Below are positions 6,775 through 13,976 of a stretch of 17,335 nt of DNA, one piece after another (position 1 is the stretch's first letter; every line of letters starts with the position of its first letter). The notes below the pieces were generated by a model. That model was not told the origin of the DNA. It made no database searches and worked only from the letters and a program-made list of their open reading frames with translations. Source of the DNA: Dysgonomonas sp. UBA7710 (lineage in GTDB: Bacteria > Bacteroidota > Bacteroidia > Bacteroidales > Dysgonomonadaceae); assembly GCF_002482385.1 (NCBI RefSeq), contig NZ_DLFW01000017.1, forward strand, positions 1 to 17,335, written 5' to 3'. Both the position numbers and the translations under genes were made by a program.

Positions 6775-8094
6775 TTAAAATTTGTATCTGAGTCCGGCGC
6801 CAAGACCAAATACTGAAGGTTTTTCTGTTCTGATGCTAATTGGTTGTTTATTTTCAAAATAGTAAGAGAATCTAGGTTCAAAATATATACTCCAGTCATC
6901 ATAGAACATGTAAGATGCTCCAAGCGATGCATTTAAAGACCATTGCAGCCCGCTTATACTTCCCTTGTCGTGAACGGCAGCAGTATTATTGTTTTTATCA
7001 TATATATCTTCTGTATATTTATATCTTAAGCCTTTTTCTACCATGCCTCCGGCAGATAGGTAGATATTCCAGTTTGAACTGTTCCACAGATAAAGGACTA
7101 CATTGACAGGAATACCCAGATAATGGAGTTCCTGACGGGCTTCTAACGATTTGATCGCTTTCTTCCGGAATTTTGATGATAAGTATGTATATGTTAATCC
7201 GGTTTCAATACCGATGTATTTGTTAATATCTTTGCGGACATTAACACCGAATGATAATGGTAAAGAGTGATCCATTTCTGAAAAATCATTTGCACTGAGA
7301 TCCTTGCTTAACAGGGTCTTCGTGTCCGAATATGAATCCGCAATGTTTGCCGATGTAGCGTAGTCATACATAAGACCCTTATACATATTTCCATTGGATG
7401 ATGAGCCTCCTCCTGATGAAACTGATGCAGACATCTGCCATCTGCTGCCTCCGTTATCGGCCTTTGCGATTAATAGCCTGGCTGGTTCTTTATACGGTGT
7501 TTTCTCTACTGGTTTCTTCTCATGTATAGTCGGAATACTGGAAACAGTATCGGTTATGTTGACGTTAGTCTCGGCCGGATTGTTGTTCTCAGCAACTACT
7601 TCCTTTACGATTTCTTCAACATGTGCCAGATTGATGGTGTCCGCAATCGTTACAGGCAATGACTCGTTCAAAATATTGCTTTCTTCAGCTAATTGTTTGT
7701 CTTTATCAGGTTTACTGTATATAGATGCCGGATAACTTCTGGCTTGTAGTTGTAGTATATGGCTGTTGGTGGGACTAACAACTGCGGTTGTTTGTTTCTC
7801 CGGTTCTGATATTATAATATCAGCAGTATTGAAATTATTTATTCCTGCTAGCGGATTGAAAGGGGGCTCGTCATTTTTGGGTATAGAGAGTAGTAAAATC
7901 ACGATGACAGCTATTGCTGCAACAGAGCCCCCGATCCACCAGACAGACTTCCTCTGTTTGGGCTTCATCTGAAGCTCAATCTCGTTCCAGCAGCCTGCTT
8001 CTACAGGCACCCGGTAATCTTCCAGTTTTTGCCTTATCAGCCTGCTGAACTCGTCAGGTTGTTCGTTATGGTTTTTCTTGTCTGGCATTTTCAT
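6775..8094 (-). CDS. anti-sigma-like protein with TM helix and C-terminal outer-membrane beta-barrel
   Basis: A 439-residue protein with two halves of different address. Residues 1-50 are cytoplasmic and carry the short motif common in Bacteroidota anti-sigma-like proteins (EFSRLIRQKLEDYRVPVEAGCWNEIE). Residues 51-72 are one strong transmembrane helix (WWIGGSVAAIAVIVILLLS). Residues 73 to about 215 form a polar, Thr/Pro/Glu-rich linker. The rest looks like a porin-family or OMP_b-brl barrel: alternating strands such as YIGIETGLTYTYLSS, SLNASLGASYMFYDDWSIYFEPRFSYYF, and a terminal GLGAGLRYKF whose last Phe is a typical barrel signal. The gene overlaps the 3' end of the sigma gene by 29 nt, which suggests translational coupling. 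It probably holds the sigma factor inactive until a signal arrives; this is inferred from order and motif. ATG 8088 (Met3) is an alternative start. Confidence 0.87.
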   Translation of the reverse strand: MKMPDKKNHNEQPDEFSRLIRQKLEDYRVPVEAGCWNEIELQMKPKQRKSVWWIGGSVAAIAVIVILLLSIPKNDEPPFNPLAGINNFNTADIIISEPEKQTTAVVSPTNSHILQLQARSYPASIYSKPDKDKQLAEESNILNESLPVTIADTINLAHVEEIVKEVVAENNNPAETNVNITDTVSSIPTIHEKKPVEKTPYKEPARLLIAKADNGGSRWQMSASVSSGGGSSSNGNMYKGLMYDYATSANIADSYSDTKTLLSKDLSANDFSEMDHSLPLSFGVNVRKDINKYIGIETGLTYTYLSSKFRKKAIKSLEARQELHYLGIPVNVVLYLWNSSNWNIYLSAGGMVEKGLRYKYTEDIYDKNNNTAAVHDKGSISGLQWSLNASLGASYMFYDDWSIYFEPRFSYYFENKQPISIRTEKPSVFGLGAGLRYKF

Positions 8095-8626
8095 GCATTA
8101 ATAGAGATTCCACTTTATTTTGTAAAACTTTTCGCGCCCTGATAAATTGAGAACGCGAGGTACTTTCTTTGATATTCAGCATATTTGCTATTTCGCTATG
8201 TGTATAGCCTTCTATTGCAAAAAGGTTGAATACTGTCCGGTAACCTTCCGGTAATGCAGCTACACAAGCCATTAGCTCATCTGCCGAAATCTGATCCAGA
8301 GCCGAAGCATCGACATTCTCCATCGCTTCATTGTAATCGTCAATGCTTACACTTAATTTAAGAGCGTCGTTTCGCCGGAGATATTCGAGCGCTGTGGTTA
8401 CAAAAACCCGTCGCATCCAACCGCCCAGCGAACCTGTTTCGGAATAGGTGCCTATTTTGGTAAAAACCTTGATAAACCCATCCTGAAGTATATCTTTAGC
8501 CGTCTCCCTGTCGTTAGTATAGCGCATGCAAACTCCCATCATGACCGGTGCATGTAACTCGTATAATTGCTTACGAGCCCATGATTCGCCACGTTTACAT
8601 CCCGCTATTAATAACTGTTCGTTCAT
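8066..8626 (-). CDS. ECF-family RNA polymerase sigma factor
   Basis: Predicted 186-residue sigma-70 family factor of the extracytoplasmic-function type, which redirects RNA polymerase to a small regulon. Region 2 covers about residues 22-90 (LYELHAPVMMGVCMRYTNDRETAKDILQDGF..., ending in LEYLRR). Region 4 covers about 123-172, with the helix-turn-helix YTHSEIANMLNIKESTSRSQFIRARKVL. Regions 1.1 and 3 are absent, as usual for ECF factors. It is the first gene of a three-gene minus-strand operon with an overlapping anti-sigma-like gene, the classic arrangement for such pairs. Upstream, TGCAACTTTTGG and ATATTGCATCA lie within about 60 bases of the start; an autoregulated promoter is likely there but I cannot fix its elements. 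Confidence 0.95.
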   Translation of the reverse strand: MNEQLLIAGCKRGESWARKQLYELHAPVMMGVCMRYTNDRETAKDILQDGFIKVFTKIGTYSETGSLGGWMRRVFVTTALEYLRRNDALKLSVSIDDYNEAMENVDASALDQISADELMACVAALPEGYRTVFNLFAIEGYTHSEIANMLNIKESTSRSQFIRARKVLQNKVESLLMHENARQEKP

Positions 8627-8770
8627 CGGCTAACTATACTCTCTACTTACATTGATGCAATATTATTTCCAAAAGTTGCATTTATCTGAAAATAAAGGAT
8701 TTTTTTGTTGGACATTTTATAACTTGTAGTTTAACAGGCATAAAAGTACGATAATTTTTACAATGCATAA

Positions 8771-8793
8771 TAAAAAAACTCCCATAAGGGAGC
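8771..8793 (-). terminator. intrinsic terminator of the 8829-9218 gene
   Basis: On the minus strand GCTCCC-TTAT-GGGAG is followed by seven T residues (plus-strand A run at 8772-8778). It lies about 35 bases beyond the stop of the minus-strand lipoprotein gene and separates it from the sigma operon. Confidence 0.75.
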
Positions 8794-8828
8794 TTTCTGT
8801 TAACAGGGGAAACCTTTTATAATACTTC

Positions 8829-9218
8829 CTATTCTTTTATTCTTCGCAGCCTCATAACTATCTTCTCCGGATTGTCTTTATCCATAACAGTAAGGATATC
8901 GTCTTTCAATATAAATTTACATTTCCGCTGTTTTCCATAGCTGTCTGTTATTATTACATAGTCATCTTTAATGGTGTAGATGCCGATGCACTGGCTTCTG
9001 ACGGAACCTTCACTTGTCCGTACATCCATATATACCGTATCGTATTCGAAACGGAGTTCCGGTGATACAATCGTATCATCAGGCATTTTGATAGAGGTTT
9101 CATCCGTACCGTCTATCTCCATTGCCCATCGTCCGGTAATGGTATTTCGTTCACCACAAGCCATCAAGGCAAGAATACATAAACAGCAAAATACTAGTTT
9201 CTTCATTATTTTTTTCAT
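8829..9218 (-). CDS. small lipocalin-like lipoprotein
   Basis: Predicted 129-residue lipoprotein of unknown function. The signal peptide ends in LMAC with Cys21. The mature part starts with ITGRWAMEID (Trp31), the hxGxW opening of lipocalin-like domains, and continues as short beta strands: YTIKDDYVIITD, KCKFILKDDILTVMD, IVMRLRRI. This alternation of strands and charged turns matches the small lipocalin-like/DUF5004-type lipoproteins abundant in Bacteroidales. Met5 (9206) is a second possible start. It is a single-gene unit with its own terminator, and is divergent from the outer-membrane protein gene at 9410. Three other genes in the window share the same opening motif. Confidence 0.83.
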   Translation of the reverse strand: MKKIMKKLVFCCLCILALMACGERNTITGRWAMEIDGTDETSIKMPDDTIVSPELRFEYDTVYMDVRTSEGSVRSQCIGIYTIKDDYVIITDSYGKQRKCKFILKDDILTVMDKDNPEKIVMRLRRIKE

Positions 9219-9274
9219 TCGGTGAAAAGTGATGCAATATATAAAATATCTGTTATTTTATCATATTTTTTTCT

Positions 9275-9282
9275 TAGATTTG
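9275..9282 (+). promoter_or_regulatory. -7 box for the 9410 gene
   Basis: TAGATTTG fits TAnnTTTG perfectly. The -33 region about 20 bases upstream (TGTT at 9251-9254) is only a weak match. Start of transcription would be near 9289, leaving a leader of about 120 nt that contains two hairpins (ATGAGAATA/TATTCTCAT, 9304-9343, and GCAC...GTGC, 9359-9378). Confidence 0.5.
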
Positions 9283-9409
9283 TATAGTACCTAATCTATA
9301 TACCATGAGAATAAAGAATGTATCTATCCTTATTATATTCTCATAATCAGGTGTATATGCACATCTTTTAGAAGGTGCTTCTGGATGTTGAATAATAAAA
9401 TCGCCGGAT

Positions 9410-10063
9410 ATGAAAAAGCTGTATTTTCTTATATTGTCAATCACTATGTATATCTCTGTACTAGGACAAGAGGGACATAAGTTGAATATTGATATAGATG
9501 CATCTTTCAATCTGAATTATGTATTTGATGATAAGGATGGGATCAGAGATCCTGTTGCCCTGGGAATGAGCTTGGGGTATGAATATGATCTGAATATGTT
9601 CTTTGGTATAGAAGCCGGATTCAGAGGCGGAGGCTTTAACCAGAGCATCCGTTATTATGATCCTAATATAGGGATTGATGGTTTTGATAATCCTTACAGT
9701 TATACCGAAACATCCTATAAAGGAACATACTGGGCTCCGTATATAGCCCCGAAGCTATATCTCCCGATAGCATATGACGATAAAAAGGACCGGGCTAAAT
9801 ATATTTTTATAGAAAACAGGTTTTCATATACCCGCATCAATCTGAATAAAGCAAAAGGAATGGATGCCGCCGTCCATAAGTATCGCCTGATATACGAAAT
9901 AAGGTTAGGTTATCAGTTCCCCATAGATGACAGATGGGCTATGAGTTGTTGGCTGGGATATAACACATTTGATTTTTCGAAAGTGAAACCGGAAGTTATT
10001 GAATATAAAAACGCAACACCTATACAGATAGGAATAGGCTTTAATTATATTATCAAGCAATAG
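9410..10063 (+). CDS. outer-membrane beta-barrel protein
   Basis: Predicted 217-residue exported protein with a signal peptide cleaved near residue 20 (ISVLGQ-EGH). The mature chain is a series of amphipathic beta strands with aromatic ends: LNIDIDASFNLNYVF, PVALGMSLGYEYDLN, FFGIEAGFRGGGF, WAPYIAPKLYLPI, YIFIENRFSYTRI, YRLIYEIRLGYQFPI, AMSCWLGYNTF and IQIGIGFNYIIKQ. This is the pattern of the eight- to ten-stranded OmpW/OMP_b-brl-type barrels of Bacteroidota. Specific cargo or partner is unknown. The gene is alone on its strand, with the AT-rich palindrome GCAATT-AA-AATTGC (10153-10166) and an 11-bp hairpin downstream. The barrel call is firm, the function is not. Confidence 0.84.
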   Translation: MKKLYFLILSITMYISVLGQEGHKLNIDIDASFNLNYVFDDKDGIRDPVALGMSLGYEYDLNMFFGIEAGFRGGGFNQSIRYYDPNIGIDGFDNPYSYTETSYKGTYWAPYIAPKLYLPIAYDDKKDRAKYIFIENRFSYTRINLNKAKGMDAAVHKYRLIYEIRLGYQFPIDDRWAMSCWLGYNTFDFSKVKPEVIEYKNATPIQIGIGFNYIIKQ

Positions 10064-10140
10064 AGTATAGCAGATCAAATGCTCCAATTATTAATGCGAA
10101 TTAGTAGTTGAGTTTTAACGTTCAATTACATTAGTCGTTT

Positions 10141-10760
10141 TTTCTACTGCGCGCAATTAAAATTGCTTGCGTTCCTTTTGGCCTAAGCCCCAAAAGGAAC
10201 CAAAAACGCTTTAGCGCCCCGCTTCAACCTCACCCCCCGCCCTCTCCAAAGGGAGAGGGAGCCGTAACGGACTAAAAGACGAAACGGAAAAACTCGCTGG
10301 AAATATTGTATAATCCGAATCAACCAATTAGCTCAAACACGTTTCCATTTTTTCGTCTTTTCATCCTACGGGTACCCCGTACTTAAAGCTAACGGCGCTG
10401 CTGACGCACGTGCGGCTAAAGCCCGGAGAACCTTTGTCCTGTCGTCGCATCGCGATTCCGGCCTCGTCCCGCAGGCGGGGTACCCAATCCGTAAAGCGGA
10501 GGTGTAGGGCAAAATACGGTAGCTGCTATACCCTGCTGATAATCCGGCTAAAGATGATTCCGTATTATTTTGCCCACCGAAGCTGCGGCTTTGGGTCGCC
10601 GGGGGATGCAGCCTTGATTTTTTGTTTCGTTTTGCATCAAGGCAAAATGAATTGGAGCGAAGCGGAATTGAAAATCGGCGGAGCCAAATCGGCGTTAGCC
10701 AAATACAAGACGGCAGGCGCGTTAGAGAAAACGAACATTAAAATCCAACTGCTGATTGGT
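10141..10760. repeat. GC-rich mosaic of inverted-repeat modules, no gene
   Basis: This stretch (with flanks 10064-10927) holds no convincing gene. It begins with hairpin GTTCCTTTTGG/CCAAAAGGAAC (10171-10200), then CGCTTTAGCG, then an 8-bp REP-like palindrome CCCTCTCC/GGAGAGGG (10240-10259). Next come paired arms AAAAGACGAA (10274-10283) and TTCGTCTTTT (10352-10361), then TACGGGTACCCCGTA (10367-10381). The right part has CCGCAGGCGGGGTACCC (10469-10485), GGGTCGCCG (about 10587-10595) and hairpin TTCGTTTTGC/GCAAAATGAA (10626-10651). The right part is matched in reverse orientation at 17088-17335; the left end resembles the same family in minus orientation, so the two ends face outward. A 120-codon open frame (10410-10772) runs through it but is probably accidental. 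Confidence 0.7.
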
Positions 10761-10892
10761 ATTATCATGTAATTAAGTTTAATTAGGAGTCTGGAGATAT
10801 GAAAATTCCGTTTTTTTGATTATCTATACATAATTAAAGCAGATAAGTAAGCATAAATAGAAAAAGGAAACTCGGATTTATTATAATAATGT

Positions 10893-10900
10893 TATCTTTG
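10893..10900 (+). promoter_or_regulatory. -7 box for the 10928 gene
   Basis: TATCTTTG, a perfect TAnnTTTG box, 27 bases before the ATG, giving a leader of about 20 nt. The same TATCTTTG octamer precedes the genes at 14908 and 15506. No clear -33 element is seen. Confidence 0.55.
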
Positions 10901-10927
10901 CCGCATTTTAAACCCAAAATATTGTAG

Positions 10928-11599
10928 ATGACCAAGACAGCAATTATAATAGGAAGTTCAGGACTCACAGGCTCACAACTACTAAAAGCATTACTAACCA
11001 GTAATGTATATGAGAAAGTTATCAGTTTTGTGCGTAAAGGATCGAAAATATCGCATCCTAAACTGATACAGCATGTTGTCGATTTTGATAATCCTGAATC
11101 GTATCAGGATTTGATAGAGGGAAATGATATGTTTTGCTGTATGGGAACAACAATTAAGAAAGCCGGGACCGAAGAGGCTTTTGAAAAAGTAGACCTGCAC
11201 TATCCCGTTCAATTTGCCAAGGTTGCAGTAAACAGAGGTATAAAGCAGTATTCGATAATTTCGTCGATTGGGGCGAATGCAAAATCCGGCAATTTCTATT
11301 TGCGGACAAAAGGCAGGTGTGAAGAAGAATTAAGAAAACTGCCATTCCAGTCTATTTCCATATTTCGTCCTTCGTTGCTGCTGGGGAATAGGAAAGAATT
11401 CAGACTTGGGGAGAAGCTGGGCGAATATGCCATGAAGATATTTGGTATTTTTTTTGTTGGCAAGTTGAAAAGATATAAACCGGTAGACGTAAAGAAAGTG
11501 GCATATGCTATGTTTAATATTGCACAGGAAAATACGGTAGGCTATCATATTTACGAATCTGAAGAGATTGCCGAAATATATTTAGAGAGCCATAGATAA
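10928..11599 (+). CDS. atypical SDR, NAD(P)-binding protein (TIP30/YbjT-like)
   Basis: Predicted 223-residue cytoplasmic Rossmann-fold protein of the atypical short-chain dehydrogenase/reductase group (HTATIP2/TIP30- or YbjT-like). The N-terminus has the nucleotide-binding loop GSSGLTG (residues 9-15, GxxGxxG). Further along come CCMGTT (70-75), the serine-rich strand YSIISSIGA (108-116), and YLRTK (Tyr124, Lys128), which matches the YxxxK catalytic pair. IFRPSLLLG follows, as in extended SDRs. Length is usual for this group. The substrate cannot be told. It has its own promoter-like -7 box and is followed by a gap of 149 bases before the next gene, so it is probably transcribed alone. Confidence 0.88.
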   Translation: MTKTAIIIGSSGLTGSQLLKALLTSNVYEKVISFVRKGSKISHPKLIQHVVDFDNPESYQDLIEGNDMFCCMGTTIKKAGTEEAFEKVDLHYPVQFAKVAVNRGIKQYSIISSIGANAKSGNFYLRTKGRCEEELRKLPFQSISIFRPSLLLGNRKEFRLGEKLGEYAMKIFGIFFVGKLKRYKPVDVKKVAYAMFNIAQENTVGYHIYESEEIAEIYLESHR

Positions 11600-11748
11600 A
11601 GATCATATTACCGGTCTGACATTATATAAATAGCCCTAAGATTTGAATGAGCAAAATTTAAACATGCTCTGATAGTTATTTTTACATAACTTCTTTTCTG
11701 TTCATTATTAATTCATTATCTTTATGCAATACATAATTTCTTGTTACC

Positions 11749-12282
11749 ATGGAAGATAAAAACATGAAAGTCGAAATAAGACAGGAAGAAGCATGTGACT
11801 TTCCGGCGGTTTACGATATTAATCTAAAAGCATTCAACAGAAAAGAAGAGGCGCGGCTTGCCGACCGGCTACGCCTGAGTGACGGATTTATACCCGAACT
11901 TTCACTCGTCGCGATAGTGGAGAATAAGGTTGTAGGGCATATTCTGTTTACTAAAATCAGTATTGTGGACGAGGACAGATCCCAGGATAGCCTGGCTCTT
12001 GCCCCTATGGCAGTTAGTCCCGGTATGCAGCGTAAAGGTATCGGCCAACAGCTGGTTCGCTACGGGTTGAATAAGGCTCGTGAACTTGGATATAAATCTG
12101 TTGTTGTTTTGGGACACACTGAATATTATCCGCGTTTTGGTTTTGTTCCTACCAGTAAATGGGGGATAAAGCCTCCGTTTAATGTTCCTGCTAATGTGTT
12201 TATGGCAAAAGAATTAATTGATGGAGGTTTGTCGGATATTAAGGGGACAGTAAAGTATGCCCGGGAATTTGAGGAACTGTAA
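11749..12282 (+). CDS. GNAT family N-acetyltransferase, YhbS-like
   Basis: Predicted 177-residue acetyl-CoA-dependent acetyltransferase of unknown acceptor. The acetyl-CoA loop is clear: LAPMAVSPGMQRKGIGQQLV (residues 83-102, with QRKGIG the R/QxxGxG/A motif). The following strand and turn VLGHTEYYPRFGF (120-132) is the YhbS-type signature. Start ATG 11749 gives MEDKN; Met6 at 11764 (MKVEIR) is equally plausible and nearer to family starts. A near -7 box TATCTTTA is at 11717-11724. The gene runs tail to tail with the next one with only four bases between stop codons, and no terminator is visible in the gap. Confidence 0.92.
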   Translation: MEDKNMKVEIRQEEACDFPAVYDINLKAFNRKEEARLADRLRLSDGFIPELSLVAIVENKVVGHILFTKISIVDEDRSQDSLALAPMAVSPGMQRKGIGQQLVRYGLNKARELGYKSVVVLGHTEYYPRFGFVPTSKWGIKPPFNVPANVFMAKELIDGGLSDIKGTVKYAREFEEL

Positions 12283-12286
12283 AGCC

Positions 12287-13045
12287 TTACTGTTCATTCT
12301 CTATTATTTTTTTTAACTTATCCGGAGTCAGTATTTCATTTGTAAAGAATTTTCCATTGATGAAAACACAATAGCTTGTTACCGGGGCTAAATGGTTTTG
12401 AGCCATTTCTTTTGTAGTGATCTGATGTAGCCGTACCGGATAATCGGAAGCTAAAATGACCGGTTTTAGTAAATTAGTGTATGGTATGGTGAACGGACAT
12501 TGTGCCGTATAAAAAATATCAATGCCTTTTATGTCTTGTCCCATCCCTTGCCGTGCGGAATCTTTGAAACGGGGTAGGGGAACTGACTCGTCGAAACGCT
12601 TTACAGCCAGTTCGAAAAAAGGAGGGCAGCTATCGGTTATCTCATATCCATGGCGCAACATGAACGCCTTGTCGGAAAGGAATGGCTTCTTCTTTTGTCC
12701 GACAATCAATACTACACCTTTATGCCCGTTTTTGAGTGCATCGGCCTCACACCCGGCGAGTAATTGTTTCCCGTAGCCTTTCCCTTTAAAAGAACCGGAT
12801 ACCCAGAAGCAATTAATATATAAGTATCCGTCTGCTATTATCGGTACCCATGCATTTTCGGCGGGAAGATATTCTATAAATACTTTCCCCCGGGCATCGA
12901 GTTTCTTAAACCTCAGTCCTTCCTGCATACGGCAACTGAGCCATTCTTTTTTAGCAGCAACGCCTGTTTCGGTCGATTTGCTGCTTATCGAGCAGCAGAT
13001 ATGTTCGGTTGCAATATTTTCGGGAGACAGTGTAATTATGTTCAT
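12287..13045 (-). CDS. GNAT acetyltransferase with C-terminal YoaP domain
   Basis: Predicted 252-residue two-part protein. Residues about 1-150 are a GNAT domain, with the acetyl-CoA loop in WVSGSFKGKGYGKQLL (81-96) and the HGYEITDS strand near 132. Residues about 170-252 match the YoaP-like C-terminus, which looks thioredoxin-like: IDIFYTAQCPFT (175-186), a cis-Pro-like PVTSYCVFINGKFF (221-234), and LTPDKLKKII. Only one Cys stands in the CPF position, so a CxxC redox pair is absent. Function is unknown; the fusion suggests acetylation of a small molecule or metal-related thiol chemistry, as a guess. Its stop codon is four bases from that of the convergent GNAT gene. The 113 bases upstream, to the GyrI fragment, hold no clear promoter. 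Confidence 0.88.
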   Translation of the reverse strand: MNIITLSPENIATEHICCSISSKSTETGVAAKKEWLSCRMQEGLRFKKLDARGKVFIEYLPAENAWVPIIADGYLYINCFWVSGSFKGKGYGKQLLAGCEADALKNGHKGVVLIVGQKKKPFLSDKAFMLRHGYEITDSCPPFFELAVKRFDESVPLPRFKDSARQGMGQDIKGIDIFYTAQCPFTIPYTNLLKPVILASDYPVRLHQITTKEMAQNHLAPVTSYCVFINGKFFTNEILTPDKLKKIIENEQ

Positions 13046-13158
13046 ACTTTTTTGTTTTAGAATAAGGTTTATTGCTATTTTTTTCTTCAGGAGTGAGTCA
13101 TAATTGCTGTTGTGACATATATTATATATTGTTCCCCGAAAGTCTTTTCATACTGGTA

Positions 13159-13491
13159 TCACTCTGTGAGTTTAATTGTCCGATTACCTTTCGATACCGG
13201 AACGTATATTTCTGTCAGAATATTTTCTTCTTTCATATGACCGGGATTATTCAGGTATTTTTCGAAAGAGCCGCCGCCTCTCAATTTATAGCCGCTTTGG
13301 GGTAACCATATCATATAAATATTATAGTACATATCCAACAATCTGTCATAAGAGCCTTTAAGAGTAAACACAGCATATAAACCTCCGTCTAAATGCTGTA
13401 TTCCAAAAGCACCGGAGGGTTTGACCTCTTCTTCTACTGTGAAGCAGGCATAGAAACGACAGATTGCTATTCTTTCCGAATTGTCCCCATT
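13159..13491 (-). pseudogene. C-terminal remnant of a GyrI-like effector-binding protein
   Basis: Reading the minus strand directly after the stop codon of the Zn-ribbon gene, the same frame stays open for 110 codons. It matches the C-terminal two thirds of a GyrI-like/AraC effector-binding domain: CRFYACFTVEEEVKP, GGLYAVFTLKGSYDRL, YNIYMIWLPQSGYKLRG, SFEKYLNN, LLTEIYVP-like ILTEIYVPVSKG. The N-terminal third of the domain is missing and there is no ATG; the only candidate start is GTG at 13371, inside the domain. The likeliest explanation is a deletion that removed the front of the gene and joined the remainder to the preceding gene. Stop-codon readthrough of TAA (13494-13492) is possible in principle but would still leave an incomplete domain. 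Confidence 0.65.
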
Positions 13492-13767
13492 TTATGCAGA
13501 TGCCCAGCGTTTTAAAGTCGGGAAATACTCTTTCATCTGGGCAACAGCCTGTTCTTTCGTTAGTTTTTGCTCCGTATCTTTGTTAAAATCGTCCAGATAT
13601 TGCACACAATGCTCTATCATTTCGTCCATTGTGATACCTTCGGTGAACTCACCGTTTTTGAAGCAATATGTGCAGTATTCATCATTCTTGCTTTGATCTG
13701 AATTTGTTCCGAAATCTTCGCTGACATTCAGAGGCATACCACAACTTTGGCAAAATTTTTGGTTCAT
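13492..13767 (-). CDS. zinc-ribbon protein (Zn_ribbon_2 family)
   Basis: Predicted 91-residue cytoplasmic protein. The N-terminus carries a four-Cys zinc ribbon: Cys6-xx-Cys9 in FCQSCGMPL and Cys32-xx-Cys35 in EYCTYCFKNGEF, spaced as in the Zn_ribbon_2 family. The rest (TMDEMIEHCVQYL..., ending in EYFPTLKRW) is the usual helical tail, and the length is that of stand-alone members. Function is unknown; relatives occur near or fused to effector-binding domains, which matches the GyrI-like remnant lying directly downstream in the same frame. It is divergent from the secreted-protein gene at 13977. Confidence 0.88.
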   Translation of the reverse strand: MNQKFCQSCGMPLNVSEDFGTNSDQSKNDEYCTYCFKNGEFTEGITMDEMIEHCVQYLDDFNKDTEQKLTKEQAVAQMKEYFPTLKRWASA

Positions 13768-13854
13768 AATGTTTTGTTTTAATGGTTAATAATCTTAATG
13801 CAAATAAAAGAATTTATACAACATATCAGGTTATCCATTCTTGCTAAATTAGTA

Positions 13855-13879
13855 TATTTTTGTCCGGCCGGTTAATTAA
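13855..13879 (+). promoter_or_regulatory. -7 box followed by two adjacent palindromes
   Basis: TATTTTTG (13855-13862) is a perfect TAnnTTTG box. It is followed two bases later by two perfect 8-bp palindromes side by side, CCGGCCGG (13864-13871) and TTAATTAA (13872-13879), which would span the start of transcription. The gene start at 13977 leaves about 108 nt of leader. Confidence 0.4.
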
Positions 13880-13976
13880 AGTTAAACGGGGTTGTTGCAA
13901 TTAATCCTTTTTACCGTTATCATATCAAAGATACAAAGAGATGAAATTCAGTATTCACCTTTTAATACTTAAAGTT

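Noticed and set aside
6738..6932. 64-codon minus-strand frame inside the barrel gene's 3' end
   Set aside because: Overlaps the C-terminal barrel strands in another frame and has no support of its own.
10410..10772. 120-codon plus-strand frame in the GC-rich repeat
   Set aside because: The related repeat at 17088-17335 reads the shared GTACCC block in another frame, and no domain, signal peptide or coding bias is visible.
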